Below, one piece after another: positions 1 through 12,122 of a stretch of 64,000 nt of DNA. The stretch is taken from positions 19,571,090 through 19,635,089 of the forward strand of contig OW679200.1 in the NCBI GenBank assembly GCA_940337035.1, given 5' to 3'. A program made the position numbers and the translations under genes. The notes under the pieces are model-generated. The model worked only from the letters and a program-made list of their open reading frames with translations, did not search any database and was not told the origin of the DNA. The DNA is from Agriotes lineatus (lineage: Eukaryota; Arthropoda; Insecta; Coleoptera; Elateridae). Position 1 is the first letter of the stretch. Every line of letters begins with the position of its first letter.

Positions 1-1362
1 CTAGCATTCTAGAAATGCAAATATTGTATACATTGATTGTCATGTTCTAAACATTTTATGGAAGCTAAGGTCGTAACTTATATTTGAAAAATTTAGTTCG
101 GTAGCTAGAAGCGAAGTCTTAGCCCTGGTACTGCGGCTGATAGCTAATCGAGCTACTTCTATACTGAATAGCTTTTTGTACAGATTGACGAATCATATCA
201 AGCACATAATTTACGCTTTCACTCACGTCTATCCCAAGCTGAAAATCTTAAATTACAACGTACTTTGCAATATATCAAATTAAGAAACACAACCGAGTGT
301 TGTGCAAAATAAAAATTGAACTGGTTGAAATTGATGTTTTGTATATAAATAAAATAATTAATGGTAAAAATGTCTGTAGATGCCAACAAGGCGAACTTTT
401 AGCGAACTACGGAAGTTGTGGCATATGTAACGCTAGACGCCTACCTACATTTTATTACAAATAAACAAACGAATATGTTCTCGGCCAAGTTCAAGTATTC
501 ATTAAATTACGGAAGAAAACATGAAATTCAACATTTTCGGCATCGATACCATTCTGAAATTAGCAGATTCTTAAGTACGGTGAAAGCAAAGCGTAACTGG
601 TTTTTGCGCGTCATTTGAATGATTTAAAAAGACATAAACTAAACATACAAAAAAAGAGGAGTGGAAAAGCTATTTCCTGTTCATTGTTAAATATTTTGTA
701 CAATTTGTTTTGGAATAGTTCAACTGTCACCAAGCATAAAATAGTTCAAGCACACTTTAGAGTCTAGACGATAGCATGTTCTTTTTTAGTTAAAAGGAAG
801 GTAAATTTTTAATTGAAATTTGTAAACTACTTTCATACATATCCACGACAGCACTGACTTGGTAATAATCCGAACATTTAGATGTGAGAGTTTCGAGTTT
901 TTAGAAAGTAAAAATCCGCTTGAGATCAGGTAATTACCAGTTGATTTTATTTATTCTTCTTCAAGAGCCAAGTTTACAATTTACTGTACAAAATTAATGT
1001 TTATTTATTACGTTAGACTTATAGTTTACAGTTATAGTCTATGCTGGACTCGGGACTTCCTTGTATTTCGAAATTATTTCGAGTCACATCTTTAGTTTAT
1101 TTTTATATTAAGATTACAGTAATATAGCATTATATTATCTACCAGTTCTACATTATGATTGCTTTATCTGTCTACTATTATTTTGTAGTATCTATTACCA
1201 TTTTTGTTGGTACAACTAGACATGACAAAATTGCGTTATGTAGTTTTCAATTTGTGGTTATGTTTTTTGAAAGCTTGCAATGTTGCCAGTTAAAATTGTG
1301 TTTCCTTTAACATTTTCGGAATTTTGACATCACGATTGTTTCAATAGTAAAGTATAACTATT
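1..1362. other. Intergenic, nothing recognised
   Basis: AT-rich sequence with only short chance reading frames. I see no conserved protein motif, tRNA-like box, terminal repeat or tandem array. It ends where homology to a LINE reverse transcriptase begins. Confidence 0.5.
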
Positions 1363-2212
1363 AAAGATGTTGAAGATGGATTTAAGGCCTTAGCTCTAAA
1401 GCGTTCGGAGGGTCCGGATGGAAGACCCACCTATGTATATAAAGCATGCGCGGAATTGTTTATAAAACCAGTTCATTTTATATTTAATTTAATTATGAAA
1501 ACAAATCACATTCCACAGAGCGGGAAAATTACTAAAGTCTGTCCAGTTCTTAAGAATGGCAATAAAAATGACTGTGCTAAGTACAAGTCTACAGCTTTGC
1601 TTTCGTTTCTATGTAAAATCTTTGAGAGTGTGATCTACAAGTATGTATTTTCTTATATAAAAAGTTAGCTTTCTCCTTCCCAGTATAAATTTGTTCCTGG
1701 TCAATCCACAACCACGAACCTTAAGTCCTTTACACAAACTGCTAGCTGATGAATGTATAGTGGTGGACAGTTGGACGTCATATATACTGACTTTTCTAAA
1801 GCATTCGACAAAGTTGACCACGAAACATTATTAAAAAACTTCATTCATATTCTATTTCGGGCAAGTTTTTAGAATTCATGGTATCTTATCTCTCAATCGA
1901 AAACAATATGTTGTCTACAATGGCAGTACATCAAATAACTATAATGCTACATCAGGAGTACCACAAGGGTCGAATCTAGGCTGACTGTGTAAAGCACTGT
2001 GAGTGCCAAATTTTTAGGGCCGACTTCAAAATTTACAAAGTAATTTCTTCATTTCATGGCTTTTCAAAATTGCAAGAAGATTTGAATCATGTTGTGGCTT
2101 GGTAGGAAAGGAATCACTTAGACCTCAGTATCGCAAAGTGTAGTTGTATTTCATACTCTCTAAGTCCAACTCCGTTTCTTTATAATTATACTGGCAAAGG
2201 TAGCGACCTTGT
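1363..2212 (+). pseudogene. Jockey-like LINE reverse transcriptase remnant (fragment A)
   Basis: Decayed reverse transcriptase of a non-LTR retrotransposon, readable only across several frames. Motifs in order are KRSEGPDG near 1405 (RT entry motif), a KITKVCPVLKNG-type strand near 1525-1560, YTDFSKAFDKVDH near 1783-1820 (catalytic block A), SGVPQGSNLG near 1953-1980 (block B), and SLSPTPFLYNYTGKGSDL near 2158-2210. Stops and shifts are frequent, and the segment that should carry the catalytic FADD box is deleted just after the GVPQG motif. The wording of these blocks is that of the Jockey group in insects. The match stops abruptly near 2212, and what looks like the next block reappears at 3391, so an insertion is inferred. 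Dead copy. Confidence 0.75.
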
Positions 2213-3390
2213 GACGTTTCACCCCCTTACTAAGGGTGATATTAATGTATACTTCGGGTTAGCTCAATCGAAGGCAGGGTTTGCTACAATACAAATACAT
2301 ACTTTTACGAAAATATCAGATAACAGAACCATAAATATATTGTAGATAACTATAGTACAATTAATTGGTCATTTTAGTATTAAATGAATTGTATAGGTAT
2401 TACAAAATTAATCATTTTAGCCGGTAGAGCGAATGTCCCTGCCGGCTGACCTTCAAAACTGGGTGTTGTTTATGTTCGTGGGGCAGGAATTAAACTCATA
2501 AATTACACTGATATAGGCTATACATGGGCTTCCTGTGGTGTGAGCGGGTTAACGCAGCTTGTGATCGCACTTCTGGACGGTAATACGCTGCACCCGGCGC
2601 AAGGGCCCCGAGTAATTCTCCAAGTTAAATTTGCTAGTTCTACAGGTCGGAGTTTAGGTGGCTATTCTCGTCTTTAGGGCTCCAGGAAGGCGGCGTAATA
2701 CGTATTTGGTGGTCCCTAAAGGTAAGTCAATTGCCACAGTTACTTTATTTGCACAGTTTTCAGGGGGTGCGTACAATAAAGTTCATATCGCTGTCGTGAA
2801 TATTGGAATGTTAATATCCTCGTGGATTACGGTCGCAAGAGATTATTTTAGTCAGAAAATACGTTTAGGAGGTAGGCAAACACTATCACAGTTTAAAGGC
2901 ACTAACTGCAGTCGCATTGGGTTTGGATAATACGTTTAAAAGGCAGGCAGGCACTACACTATTTAAACGTATTATCTGCGGTTGCAGGGGATGATAATGA
3001 TCAGGAAATGCTATTAAGAGGCAGGCAGACACTACCACAATTTAAACGCCTAGGGAGGGTAAGGGATCAGGAAAATCCAACGACTCAAGTTGGGACTGGG
3101 CAGAATCAGGACTGGACAGGGCAGGTAATCTCAAGATGTAGGGCCGAGAAACCTGCTTTTATAGTTCCCGATCCGCTTTATCATCACAGTCACTTCAGAC
3201 ATTGTTAGGCGAGAAGCGGTGCATGGTTGGCGTCTTCGCGTCTATTGCGCATAGCGGGTACGAGTTTCTTATCACTGGCTCGCGCTCTGGTTAGATGCAC
3301 CGTCTGATAACGCCTAAACGAGCGAAACATAAATTATACATTGTTTAATGTTTGTATTTATGCAGATGCTGGCGTTGCTACCTGACAAGG
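2213..3390. other. Sequence apparently inserted into the LINE fragment
   Basis: About 1.18 kb of somewhat more GC-rich DNA lying between two parts of the same RT reading. It contains three diverged tandem units (listed separately) and an open frame at 2658-2930 with no motif I recognise. I find no clear terminal inverted repeats or target duplication, so the identity of the insert is unknown. Confidence 0.35.
2862..3049. repeat. Three diverged tandem units, period about 70-78 bp
   Basis: A unit containing GGCAGGCA, then CACTA and AATTTAAA, recurs at 2862-2897, 2932-2968 and 3010-3049. Each is followed by a partly conserved spacer (CTGCAGTCGC and CTGCGGTTGC). The copies differ at many bases, so the array is old. 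Confidence 0.55.
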
Positions 3391-3440
3391 AATCATAGTG
3401 TTAAATACGTGGGAGTAGTCTTCGATAACAAGTTGACATT
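3391..3440 (+). pseudogene. Jockey-like RT remnant (fragment B)
   Basis: A short frame reads VKYVGVVFDNKLTLS, which matches the block (LG-V-FD-KL-F) that follows the palm domain in Jockey-group RTs. It is where fragment A would continue if the 2213-3390 DNA were an insertion. At 50 bp it could be coincidental, but the motif order and strand agree. Confidence 0.4.
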
Positions 3441-5599
3441 GTCACCCCTTTAATTCAATAAACAATAACTAAACGATACTCTGTCACCAAAAAGGGGTGG
3501 CTTTGGAGTGTACGCTCGCGACCGCTCAGCCGCAGTTGGGGTGGGTTCCAAAGAACAAATTACCCGACATTGCAGGTTCCGGAAGGGCGCCACGCCGTTG
3601 TCTAGCTTCGGTTTTATTACTCCCAGATGAAACTCGTAACGGCGAACCTAAATAGCTCGATAAAGTAAAACAGAGACTCGATGCAGCAGTAAATAAAAAG
3701 CCAGAGAACATTACTTCACATATAATCACAACAGTGGTTCTATAAAATTCGATGCAGCCTGTACATAAGGGTTAAGAACAAATATGCAATGTAGTTAAAT
3801 AAAGAATACAGCCCGATTTAATATGAATACATAATAAAATGTAGTTATGATTTTGACTTTAATTAGGATCCCATTTTTAATTAATATAATTAAATAAAGA
3901 AACATAAGTAAATATGTAAATACAGGACATGCAAATAAATTTTCAAACGTCGCATTTCGGCACACGCCAAGTGAATGAGCAAACACATTTGCTGCTCTTT
4001 TGTTAAGCACGTTCTACACCTGGTGGAGTACCCTATTAGACAGATCTGTATAAAAGCGGTGCTTTCAGTAGCCAAATAGGCCTGCAAAAAAGCCGAACGT
4101 GTGACAGTATTAACTACGTTCAAGTCACAGTAGTACCATAAAGAAAGGTTTAAATGTTAAAACACAACTGACAGTGTCAAAATAAGTCAGAATAGACCCT
4201 TCCATAAAGTCAATTACAGTTTGAAATATAACCCATAAAATTTAAATAATTAAACACGGTTGACCATGTCAACTCAAGCAAAATCTAATTCAGAATAAAA
4301 TCCCTAAAATTTGCATAATTAAATCACAATGAGCTTGGCCGCATCACTAGGAGGCTTCAAATTAAGTTAAACTTGTTAACAACATTAATTATAAATACTA
4401 CTAAATAGGTTAAATGAAATTTACATGCAACGAGTTGCAGTTGAATGCTCTTGACGCTACAATTAAATGGATAACGGGACATTACACTCGAAGGCATATT
4501 CCCAAATAAAATCCTTGAACTATGCAGCCCCTGGATGAGGTGCGCGCTGCCAAAACAAATCAGCTGCACTTCTGAACTCGACGGAAAAGGGCAGCTCAAG
4601 AAAAGTACATAATAACAATTTTACAGCACCTTAGTTTGACGGTACCATGATGCGGTAACAAAACTCTTCGAACGCAGTAGGGAGCCACTTCAACGACAGC
4701 AACTTGGCAGGTGAATTCCAACATGAACCAAGACTTCGGCACGGTGGAAACCAGATCGTGGTCTAATTTAACATCCCAACAGCCAGCGATTCCTCAACAA
4801 TTTGCACATGCGATTCGGTCATAGGAAACCGGCACAGAGTCACATTCAAAGCTAGGCTACTCGAGATTGCAACTCGAAAATTTCGAACTTCATAAATCTC
4901 CTATTAAGAAGTTCAAAATTTAGAAACACAGTATAGCAAACGAAAAGGTTACGTACCAGACATCAAGGGGATTCATTTGCATTAGCAACAACTAGCGGAA
5001 CTGCATTCATGTCTGGGGATTTTTGACACGAAACTAAGCGATTTACGAAGGCATCAAAATGGACGCTCACAGCGAACGGGCCCAAAAAGAGTCAATTTAC
5101 TTGTTTCCAGAAATTGATAAATGAGTGTCGCTTTACGACAATCCAATAGCGATCACCGTAAAAATAAATGACATAAAAATCGCCCAATAGGCGTTCGATA
5201 TCGACATATTACAATGCTAAGGTTACTAAATCATAAAGGTACCGCCAACTGTGCAAACATATATCTTTTGTCTCTTTTAATTTGGAGTTCCTGTCATTAG
5301 TGTCTCACTCCCACTCTCACTTTCTTACAATGTTCTGTCATTTTTAATTTGGGGGAACAAAATCTTGGAATGGAATGGTGGTACCTTTATATATTTAGTG
5401 ACCTTATACAATTCACGTCAGGTACGCCACCTAAACCTCAAGATGTCAAAGCTTGAAGAATTGCAAACTACCGACGCCGATGAAGAACCAGGCTAATAAT
5501 GCACTTTGTATTGCCTAAAATCAAGGCGCCTAAGAATTGCTAAAATTAAAATGTAACAACATTTAATTAGCACGTTTACAATTGCACTAAAAACGTTTA
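3441..5599. other. No gene recognised
   Basis: Mostly AT-rich. The inverted pair CACCCCTTT (about 3439) and AAAGGGGTG (about 3491) flanks 40 bp. Two diverged copies of a roughly 110-bp segment containing TAAAATTT-ATAATTAAA occur near 4200-4330. No protein motif or terminal repeat was found. Confidence 0.4.
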
Positions 5600-6110
5600 T
5601 CGTCCTTCATTTGGTTATACAATTCTCATGTTCGACCCATTTTAAAATATGGCGCAATTATATGGTCTCCGTGCTACAAAGTTTATGACCTGAATTGAGA
5701 AAGTACATAAGAAGTTTCTAAGATTCATATATTATAAAAAACAATGTATTCTCTTGCGAAATCTTATGCATCTACCAAGAATTAAATTTTTGCAGTTTAG
5801 AAAAAATGAGAGACATTGCTTCTGCTTTGTTTACACATAAACTTATCAATAGCAGGATTGATACATCTCGAATAATTCAGTGCTTAATTTTAGCAGTTCC
5901 ATGTTACAATTAAAGACATAGATCTACCTTTCACATACCTATCTGTCGCACAAATTATGCGCTCAATTCGCCCCTTCACAGAACTGCAAGAATAGCAAAT
6001 CTCTGCGACAATGCAGATATATTTCATGACAACATCAAGGTTTTCAAATCACAAGCCACGCAAGCCTAAATCGACACATTTAATATCTAAATGATTAATG
6101 GTTTCTTTTT
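5600..6110 (+). pseudogene. Jockey-like LINE C-terminal remnant (fragment C)
   Basis: Frame-shifted remains of the region downstream of the RT palm: RPILKYGAIIWSPCYKV near 5635-5685, then EKVHKKFLRFIYYKKQ near 5700-5745. These correspond to the LEYGS-IW-P and VQ-KFLRF blocks that close Jockey-type ORF2. Several stops follow. It may belong to the same element as fragments A and B, since strand and order agree, or be a separate insertion. Confidence 0.65.
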
Positions 6111-6146
6111 CTTTTTAATTTTTTTTAATGTAATAATTTGCACCAG

Positions 6147-6193
6147 CCTCTACACCGCAAGGTAAATGAGGTTACAGATTATACATACATACA
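6147..6193 (+). repeat. LINE 3' tail with TACA repeat
   Basis: Contains CCTCTACACCG, AAGGTAAA and AGGTTA, then the short repeat ATACATACATACA. It follows the RT remnant. The same tail, about 80 percent identical by eye, ends the SINE at 15629-15993. Confidence 0.6.
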
Positions 6194-6377
6194 ATTTGTT
6201 AAATGAATATTCGTTTAATTTGCTATGTTATGCTACTACCACTACTAAGATAATCTAGATTGCAATAATTATTGTTATTTTCATCATGTATTGTATTGTA
6301 ACTGTGTTAACCGTCTAAAATTGTATATTCAACCAGTTATTGGATCTGGCCTACCGGTTGAATAAATAAATAAATTT
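6194..6377 (+). repeat. Second LINE 3' end with AATA tail
   Basis: The stretch ending GGCCTACCGGTTGAATAAAT and a few AAATA repeats looks like the 3' untranslated end of a non-LTR retrotransposon. Its position directly after the TACA tail suggests two LINE ends stacked here. Confidence 0.4.
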
Positions 6378-6944
6378 ATAAAAACATTATTCTATCGTCG
6401 AAAAAGTCTAGTTTATTATCTCGTCTTCTTATTCTTTTTTTGAAATACTGATAAGGTGCCATCATACACTGCACGCAAAAAAATTGAACACAATTGGTTA
6501 ACATTTGTAAGTTTACTATCTATTACATTTGCAGATTAGAATCACCTGCTACTGTAGAAGATATTGCATAGAAAAGAATAATACGAAGAAAACAATCAAT
6601 TATATTACTATTCAACATATGGACTTCAGCTGAGGCAACGACGACAACAAATTCAATTAAAACGATTACATTTTAAGGAAATAAACGAAATTGGTAAACG
6701 GCAGACGGTTGATTAGTAGTACAAAATTATAATAAATTTAAAATTTACATTAAATAATCACCACAGCAAACGAGTTCCGGCAAGCTATGCGCAAGGGGTG
6801 CTAATTGCAGCCTCGTATAGTCAAAAGGCAGCATATAAAAAATACTTTCAATCTTAACATTTTTGCGTCGAAAGATTACATTAATCGAGCTAGAAAGTAA
6901 CCATTCCACCAGGTGCCATCGTCTTTCCACCGTGCAACACGTAG
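6378..6944. other. No gene recognised
   Basis: AT-rich spacer between the LINE remains and the hAT element. No motif seen. Confidence 0.5.
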
Positions 6945-6952
6945 CTCTAGAG

Positions 6953-8441
6953 CAGTGATTCCCAAAGTGGGCGATACCGCCCCTTGGGGGGCGGTGAAAC
7001 GATCCAAGGGGGCGATAGCAGCTTCGGGTGCATTTGGGGGGCGGTGAATAAAAATAAGGGGGCGGTGAAAGCTTAGAAAAGGAAGAGAAGATACGAAGAT
7101 TTAGAAAAACCTTTCGTACATATTTCATCTGTTGTGTAATATAGTGTAACATTATTTTCCAAATAAACACACAAAATACAAGTTACAGATTTATTTATTC
7201 CATAAAGACTATTTACCCTTATTAAAATTCGTTTTTCTACGACCACCACTAAAAGTAGGCCTTTTAGCGCTAGCTTTTTTCACTGAAAGTGACGTTTTAT
7301 AATTTAGCGTGTTTAAAATGAGATCAGCTGTTTACTTTTAGCACATGTATTATAAAGTAAAGTGAGGTTATAAAACTACAATTTCGAACTGGAAGTGAGG
7401 TTGTAAAGTTATTCTAGTTACTTCTTGCGTTAGAGGTAAAGTGTTTTTTAAATAATTAAAGCGTTATGTAATGAATAAAGTCAGATGCGTACTATTTTAA
7501 TTACCTTTGATAACTGACTTTGACAGTACTGGCTCCACAAAGATTCACCTGCTCGTCAAGGCCATCTATTTATTATGACATAAATTATAACTGTCATAAA
7601 TGCAAACCTTTGTTAAATCGACATTTATGGATTAATAACAGAAAATTTAAGGTCGTAGAAAAAATATTGTATGCAAACTCGTGCTAAAAGTGTAGTTGCA
7701 CTCGACATGTTATGAAACTCAGCCTTCGGCTTTGTTTCATAATTTTTATGTCTCGTGCATAAACATCAACTTTTAGCACTTGTTGCATAAATAGCTATTA
7801 TTCTTCCTTTCTTTAACTTTACTTTATCACACCTTTTAATACACCATCCAGAAAGTAAATACCATTATAATAAAATTATTCAAATTAGCTTTTACTCAAA
7901 ATACAGGTTAGAAATTTGAAAAAAATCGGCTATTTTAAAAATATCATTTTTGCTAGCAATAATTAATTATATAAAATTTCTATATGATATATTTTATTAT
8001 AACATTTCATAATTGACTTTTTCAGATAATCATTTGAGTTTGGCTTTCACTTTAGTTATTCCGATTGTCAGCTAATGCAAATTAAAATCTAAGTTCTGAT
8101 GTTACCAAACAACTATCCCCACTAATTCAACTTATATGCTCGCACCTTTTTAATAAACTATTCACAATTTAACAGTAATTGTATCTAATGTATCATTCAT
8201 TAAACAATTCTCAAATGTTTATGTTGTACATTTAATGTATGAATACCCCCTTGCAATTTTTAATTGCTAATTAATTTATTCTTTCAAAATAATTTCCTAC
8301 CTAGAAATACTCTTATAGATAATTATCAGTACTACAATATCTTTCGGTTTGTTCGCTTAAAGAATATAGATTTCCAGGGGGCGTTGAGTAATTTTTTTTC
8401 TGAGAAGGGGGCGGTAGGCCAAATAAGTTTGGGAACCACTG
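6953..8441. mobile_element. Non-autonomous hAT element with 8-bp target duplication
   Basis: The left end reads CAGTGATTCCCAAAGTGGG. The right end, reverse-complemented, reads CAGTGGTTCCCAAACTT. Both are flanked by the perfect 8-bp duplication CTCTAGAG (6945-6952 and 8442-8449), the length made by hAT transposases. Just inside both ends lie G-rich runs (GGGGGCGGTGAAA at the left, GGGGGCGGTAGG at the right) like the subterminal repeats of hAT families. No transposase is visible in 1489 bp, so the element must have been moved by another copy. A separate repeat occupies 7231-7805 inside it. Confidence 0.9.
7231..7805. repeat. MITE-like repeat, copy 1 (nested in the hAT element)
   Basis: Opens with TTTTTCTACGACC and has the inverse GGTCGTAGAAAAA at about 7651. 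It then runs into a palindrome around CAGCCTTCGGCTTTG and ends at GCATAAATAGCTATTATT. Copy 2, in the same orientation, is at 10557-11050. Because the sequence occurs outside the hAT element as well, it is an independent family that landed in the hAT element or was carried by it. Confidence 0.75.
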
Positions 8442-8499
8442 CTCTAGAGGAACAAACTCAAGTATAGCTTTTTCGACATCTGCAAATTATTTTCAGCTT

Positions 8500-8765
8500 T
8501 CGCAAGTTATTACGAGTCTCTCAAAGTTCAGGTAAAAGACATCGGAGGGACTTGAGCAACGAAAATGGAAAGAGACCTAGAAATAAATACAATCAAACCT
8601 CAGAACCTGTAAAGATAACGATATAACGCATATCTTCGGTTTTGGGCGGTCAGTAATTGCGTTACTTCCAAAATAACATGAAGATTCTGTATCAAACCGA
8701 CAGGCGCAGTAATTCAGCACTCTATAACACAAAACTTGCATCTGATATTTTTACTTCAGTCGTCT
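8500..8765. repeat. Diverged dispersed repeat, copy 1
   Basis: Shares an ordered series of short matches (GGAAAG, CCTAGAAATA, ACGATA, GCGCATA/ACGCATA, TTGAAGAT/ATGAAGAT, AGGCG(C/T)AGTA) with 9690-9930 in the same orientation. The family is unknown. Confidence 0.45.
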
Positions 8766-8868
8766 AAATGACGAATAAAGCATTTAAATCGCGAAAAACT
8801 CACCTTCCGAGACTTCTTGCTTGGGTCGAGCTTTGAAATCGCATTCACTGACGCTGAGGTATGAAACC

Positions 8869-9060
8869 AATAACCGGTAATGTTTTTTATTTGAAAATTG
8901 ATGCAATTTGCTTTACCAAGTGTTTCATTTTCTTGTTTCAGTATTATTAGAAACGTTAAAATATTTGTCAACTAGTTTCTATTTAATTTTAAAATTGTTT
9001 AGTGCCACAACGTCCACTTACTAGGGAAGTTCTGAGTAAAACTCATTACATATTTCTTTA
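8869..9060. repeat. Dispersed repeat shared with 31045-31190
   Basis: ACCGGTAATGTTTT, TTTGAAAATT, then CACAACGTCCACTT and AAGTTCTGAGTAAAAC occur here and again at 31045-31190 in the same order and strand. The nature of the element is unknown. Confidence 0.6.
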
Positions 9061-9689
9061 TAAATCCGTTTTGTCAATGTCACAAAAAGAAGCCCCAAAA
9101 AGCATTATTATAGCTCCGGAGGTAACGTTAATATTCAAAAATGTTTTAAAAAGGCAACCGAAAAATGGCTGTACTCAGAAGTTCCACTCACAAAGTTCTT
9201 AAAAGAAAAGAAATGATTATTTAAAATTTAAAAAATTATCAAAAAACCTTTATAGGCAACCTGATACACACGACACATTCTTTAGACGGTAGAATAATAA
9301 AGATAAATAAACAGTCAAAAGGTATCTGAAATAAAATACGAAAATGTCTTTGAAGCACGTAAGAAATAGAAGACGAGAAGTTTATAATAACTCCCAGGAC
9401 ACAAGTTCTAAAAACAATTAACCCGAATTTAGGTGAAAAGAAAGCAAACCAGGAAGAACAACCGCCTCAAGCTTGAGTACCAAGACTAGTCTTCACAGCT
9501 GCGACTAGCGTGACTTAAACCCAAAGAAAATATAACATCCACCCACGTCCACCCCAATCTCCAAACACAATCACAAGACCAAAACACCCAACCTTATTCC
9601 ACACAGAATCACAATCAAGCTGAAACGGGACCGCTCCACCGGGTACAATGGTTTTTCAACTGGAGAAACCATTGGCTCCTTCATTATTC
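9061..9689. other. No gene recognised
   Basis: AT-rich, with a C-rich, G-poor stretch at about 9530-9620. No coding, RNA or terminal-repeat signal. Confidence 0.45.
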
Positions 9690-9930
9690 AAAAATTATTA
9701 CGAATCCCTCATAGTTAGGTTACTTGCAAAACGGGAAAGGGCAAAGAAAGGCCTAGAAATAACTTTAACCGTTATTTAACGATACCGCGCATACTTTTGG
9801 TTTCGCTCGGCGAATAGCTTTACTTTAAGAATAGCTTGAAGATCAAAGAGTCAGGCGTAGTAGTTCAATAATCTATAGCACTGAATCTGTAACTGCGTAC
9901 TGATACTTTTCGAGATAAATCTTTAGAGCA
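9690..9930. repeat. Diverged dispersed repeat, copy 2
   Basis: Second copy of the repeat at 8500-8765, same strand, with many substitutions and small indels. Confidence 0.45.
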
Positions 9931-10556
9931 TCGGAAATGCAATTAAAAAAATACATACAGTAAATAGTTTTGTCCCGAAGTTACATGCGGAAAATTCTTA
10001 AAGGAAAGAGAACACCAATTTAGCATTTTAAAAATTACACAAAAAATATTTTAAGATCGTTACAGTTATGATATAATAAAACATATACAAACAAATCACA
10101 ATATAACGCTATAGTTAATGTCGCATTTCCACGTCGAGCTTAAAGCTTCAAAACCTGAAAATTGTACAAAGAGGCGTTTAAACATATTCTGGAAGGATTT
10201 CAATAATAGATAGATTTAGTGGTAAAAGTTATAAAAATAATCAAAGTAGAAAGCGATGTAAGACACAAAGTAACCTAAACACAGTGAAATCAACATATTC
10301 AGAAGGTAAATCAATACAGAGTCCCCAGAAACCTATGGAATTCATTTCTCTAGAACATAATAAAATATTCTCGGTAGAGCTCTTTTTTTCGTGGTAAATT
10401 CCAGTAATCTAGAAATTTGGCCTATGGAGTATCTGTTGGTCTTAAGAGATGAGCTTGAGCATACTATTTCAAACTCCTTTTTTCTATTCTATCCATTAGA
10501 GTTTTTTTATCATTTATGCAGTTTCCTTAGTCAATTAATTTAGTCTTTTAACATAT
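9931..10556. other. No gene recognised
   Basis: AT-rich spacer without recognisable motif. Confidence 0.45.
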
Positions 10557-11050
10557 TTTATCTACGACCACTACTAAAAGTAGGCCTTTTCACTAAAAGT
10601 GGCGTTTCATAGTTTAGCGTGGTTAAAGAAATCAGCTGTTTATTTTTAGCCCATATGCTAAAAGTGAAGTGAGGTTATAAAACTACAATTTCGAACTGGA
10701 AGTGAAGTTGTAAAGTTATTCTAGTTGCTTCTTGCGTTACAGGTAAAGTGTTTTTGAAATAATTAAAGCGTTATGTAATGAATACACTCAGATGTGGAGT
10801 ATTAATAATTACATTTTGTAACTGACCTTGACAGCACTGGCTTCGCAAACATTCCCCGCAAGGGCATGTCCTACTGTTTATTATGACATAAATTAGAAGT
10901 GTCGTAAATGCAAACCTTTGTTAAATCGATATTTATGGGTTAATAACAGTAAAATTAAGGTCGTAGATAAAATGTTATGAAACTCAGCCTTCGGCTTCGT
11001 GCATAAACGTCGAATTTTAGCACTTGTTGCATAAATAGCTATTATTTCCA
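10557..11050. repeat. MITE-like repeat, copy 2
   Basis: Colinear with 7231-7805: starts TTATCTACGACCACTACTAAA, carries the inverse GGTCGTAGATAAA near 10959, and ends GCATAAATAGCTATTATT. It lacks part of the copy 1 palindrome (about 80 bp shorter). Confidence 0.75.
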
Positions 11051-11633
11051 ACACTTCACCATTCACCGTTTAAAGCGGTTTCCTCATTTTTTCTCTCTGT
11101 AATATAGAGTTTAGTGTTTTTCAGCATCGTGCAGTTTCTACTTTTAATCTTTTTCACTTATCACGTATCACTTGGTTTACCTGAGTAGCATTTAATAGCA
11201 ATAAAAATGTAGTCTTGGTCTTGAATCAATGACGTCCAAATGCTCAGACAAAATCCTCTTTCTTCTTCTCCTATTTTTGTGTTATTTTTCTGTACTGCAG
11301 ATGCTATTCACACTTTACCCCATATGGTTTTATGGATTTTACTGTCCTAATTTTTGTACAATGACGTGGTATACAAATTGTTCCAGTTTATTGGAACTAT
11401 TCTTGTTGAAGGTTACTCAAGGCTTTTATAATCTGCCCTGAAGCTGTTGTAATCGTCTTGGTTATCTAATTATATCTACATTACTTAAAATAAACAGTTA
11501 ATCCTCAACTAATTTGCTTTTCTTAGTTGTAGTATAATGAGAACAGCCTGTACATAGATTACAAATACTTCAAGATGTGAGTGATGTCATTGTGAAATAG
11601 TGAAACTGCAGAGCTACAGGTGCATCTACCAGC
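11051..11633. other. No gene recognised
   Basis: AT-rich. An open frame at 11229-11441 is hydrophobic and low in information; I do not consider it a gene. Confidence 0.45.
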
Positions 11634-12122
11634 CGACGCACAGTGGTCCAGAATCGTAAAAACGTGATCGAAAATCAATTTTTCAACTATATTTTAAAAA
11701 GCTGAAAATTTTGTCTAGTATTGTTTTAAAAGTGTACCATCATCTGAGAGACTTATGACTTATTTTGAAGTTGCATTAATTTGTAGCACGCCTTTAAAGT
11801 CGCTGAAAAACAGACTATTTGCGAAGAGAAAGTTATGCGCCAAATAGAGGTTTTTGTCAGACTAATACTAGCTATTACAAAACACATTAGGACAAATTGA
11901 GATAGGTAGTCATATTAAGCATTCTTTGAACTACAATATGCAGAAATTACTTGCATTTTATTTTATACCTAGACTTCTGTAGCAACTAATATTAGAATAC
12001 TAGTTTTACAACAAATATTTGGATAAAAATAGTTCTACGACACGGAAGAATTCCGAAGAATTCATTAAATGAGGTTTATCAGGTAGCATAAGGATAGGGG
12101 TAGGTAATTACAAAAGCTTGGT

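Noticed and set aside
6745..7170. 141-codon minus-strand ORF
   Set aside because: It runs across the left end of the hAT element. Its proline-rich part is just the G-rich terminal repeat read backwards.
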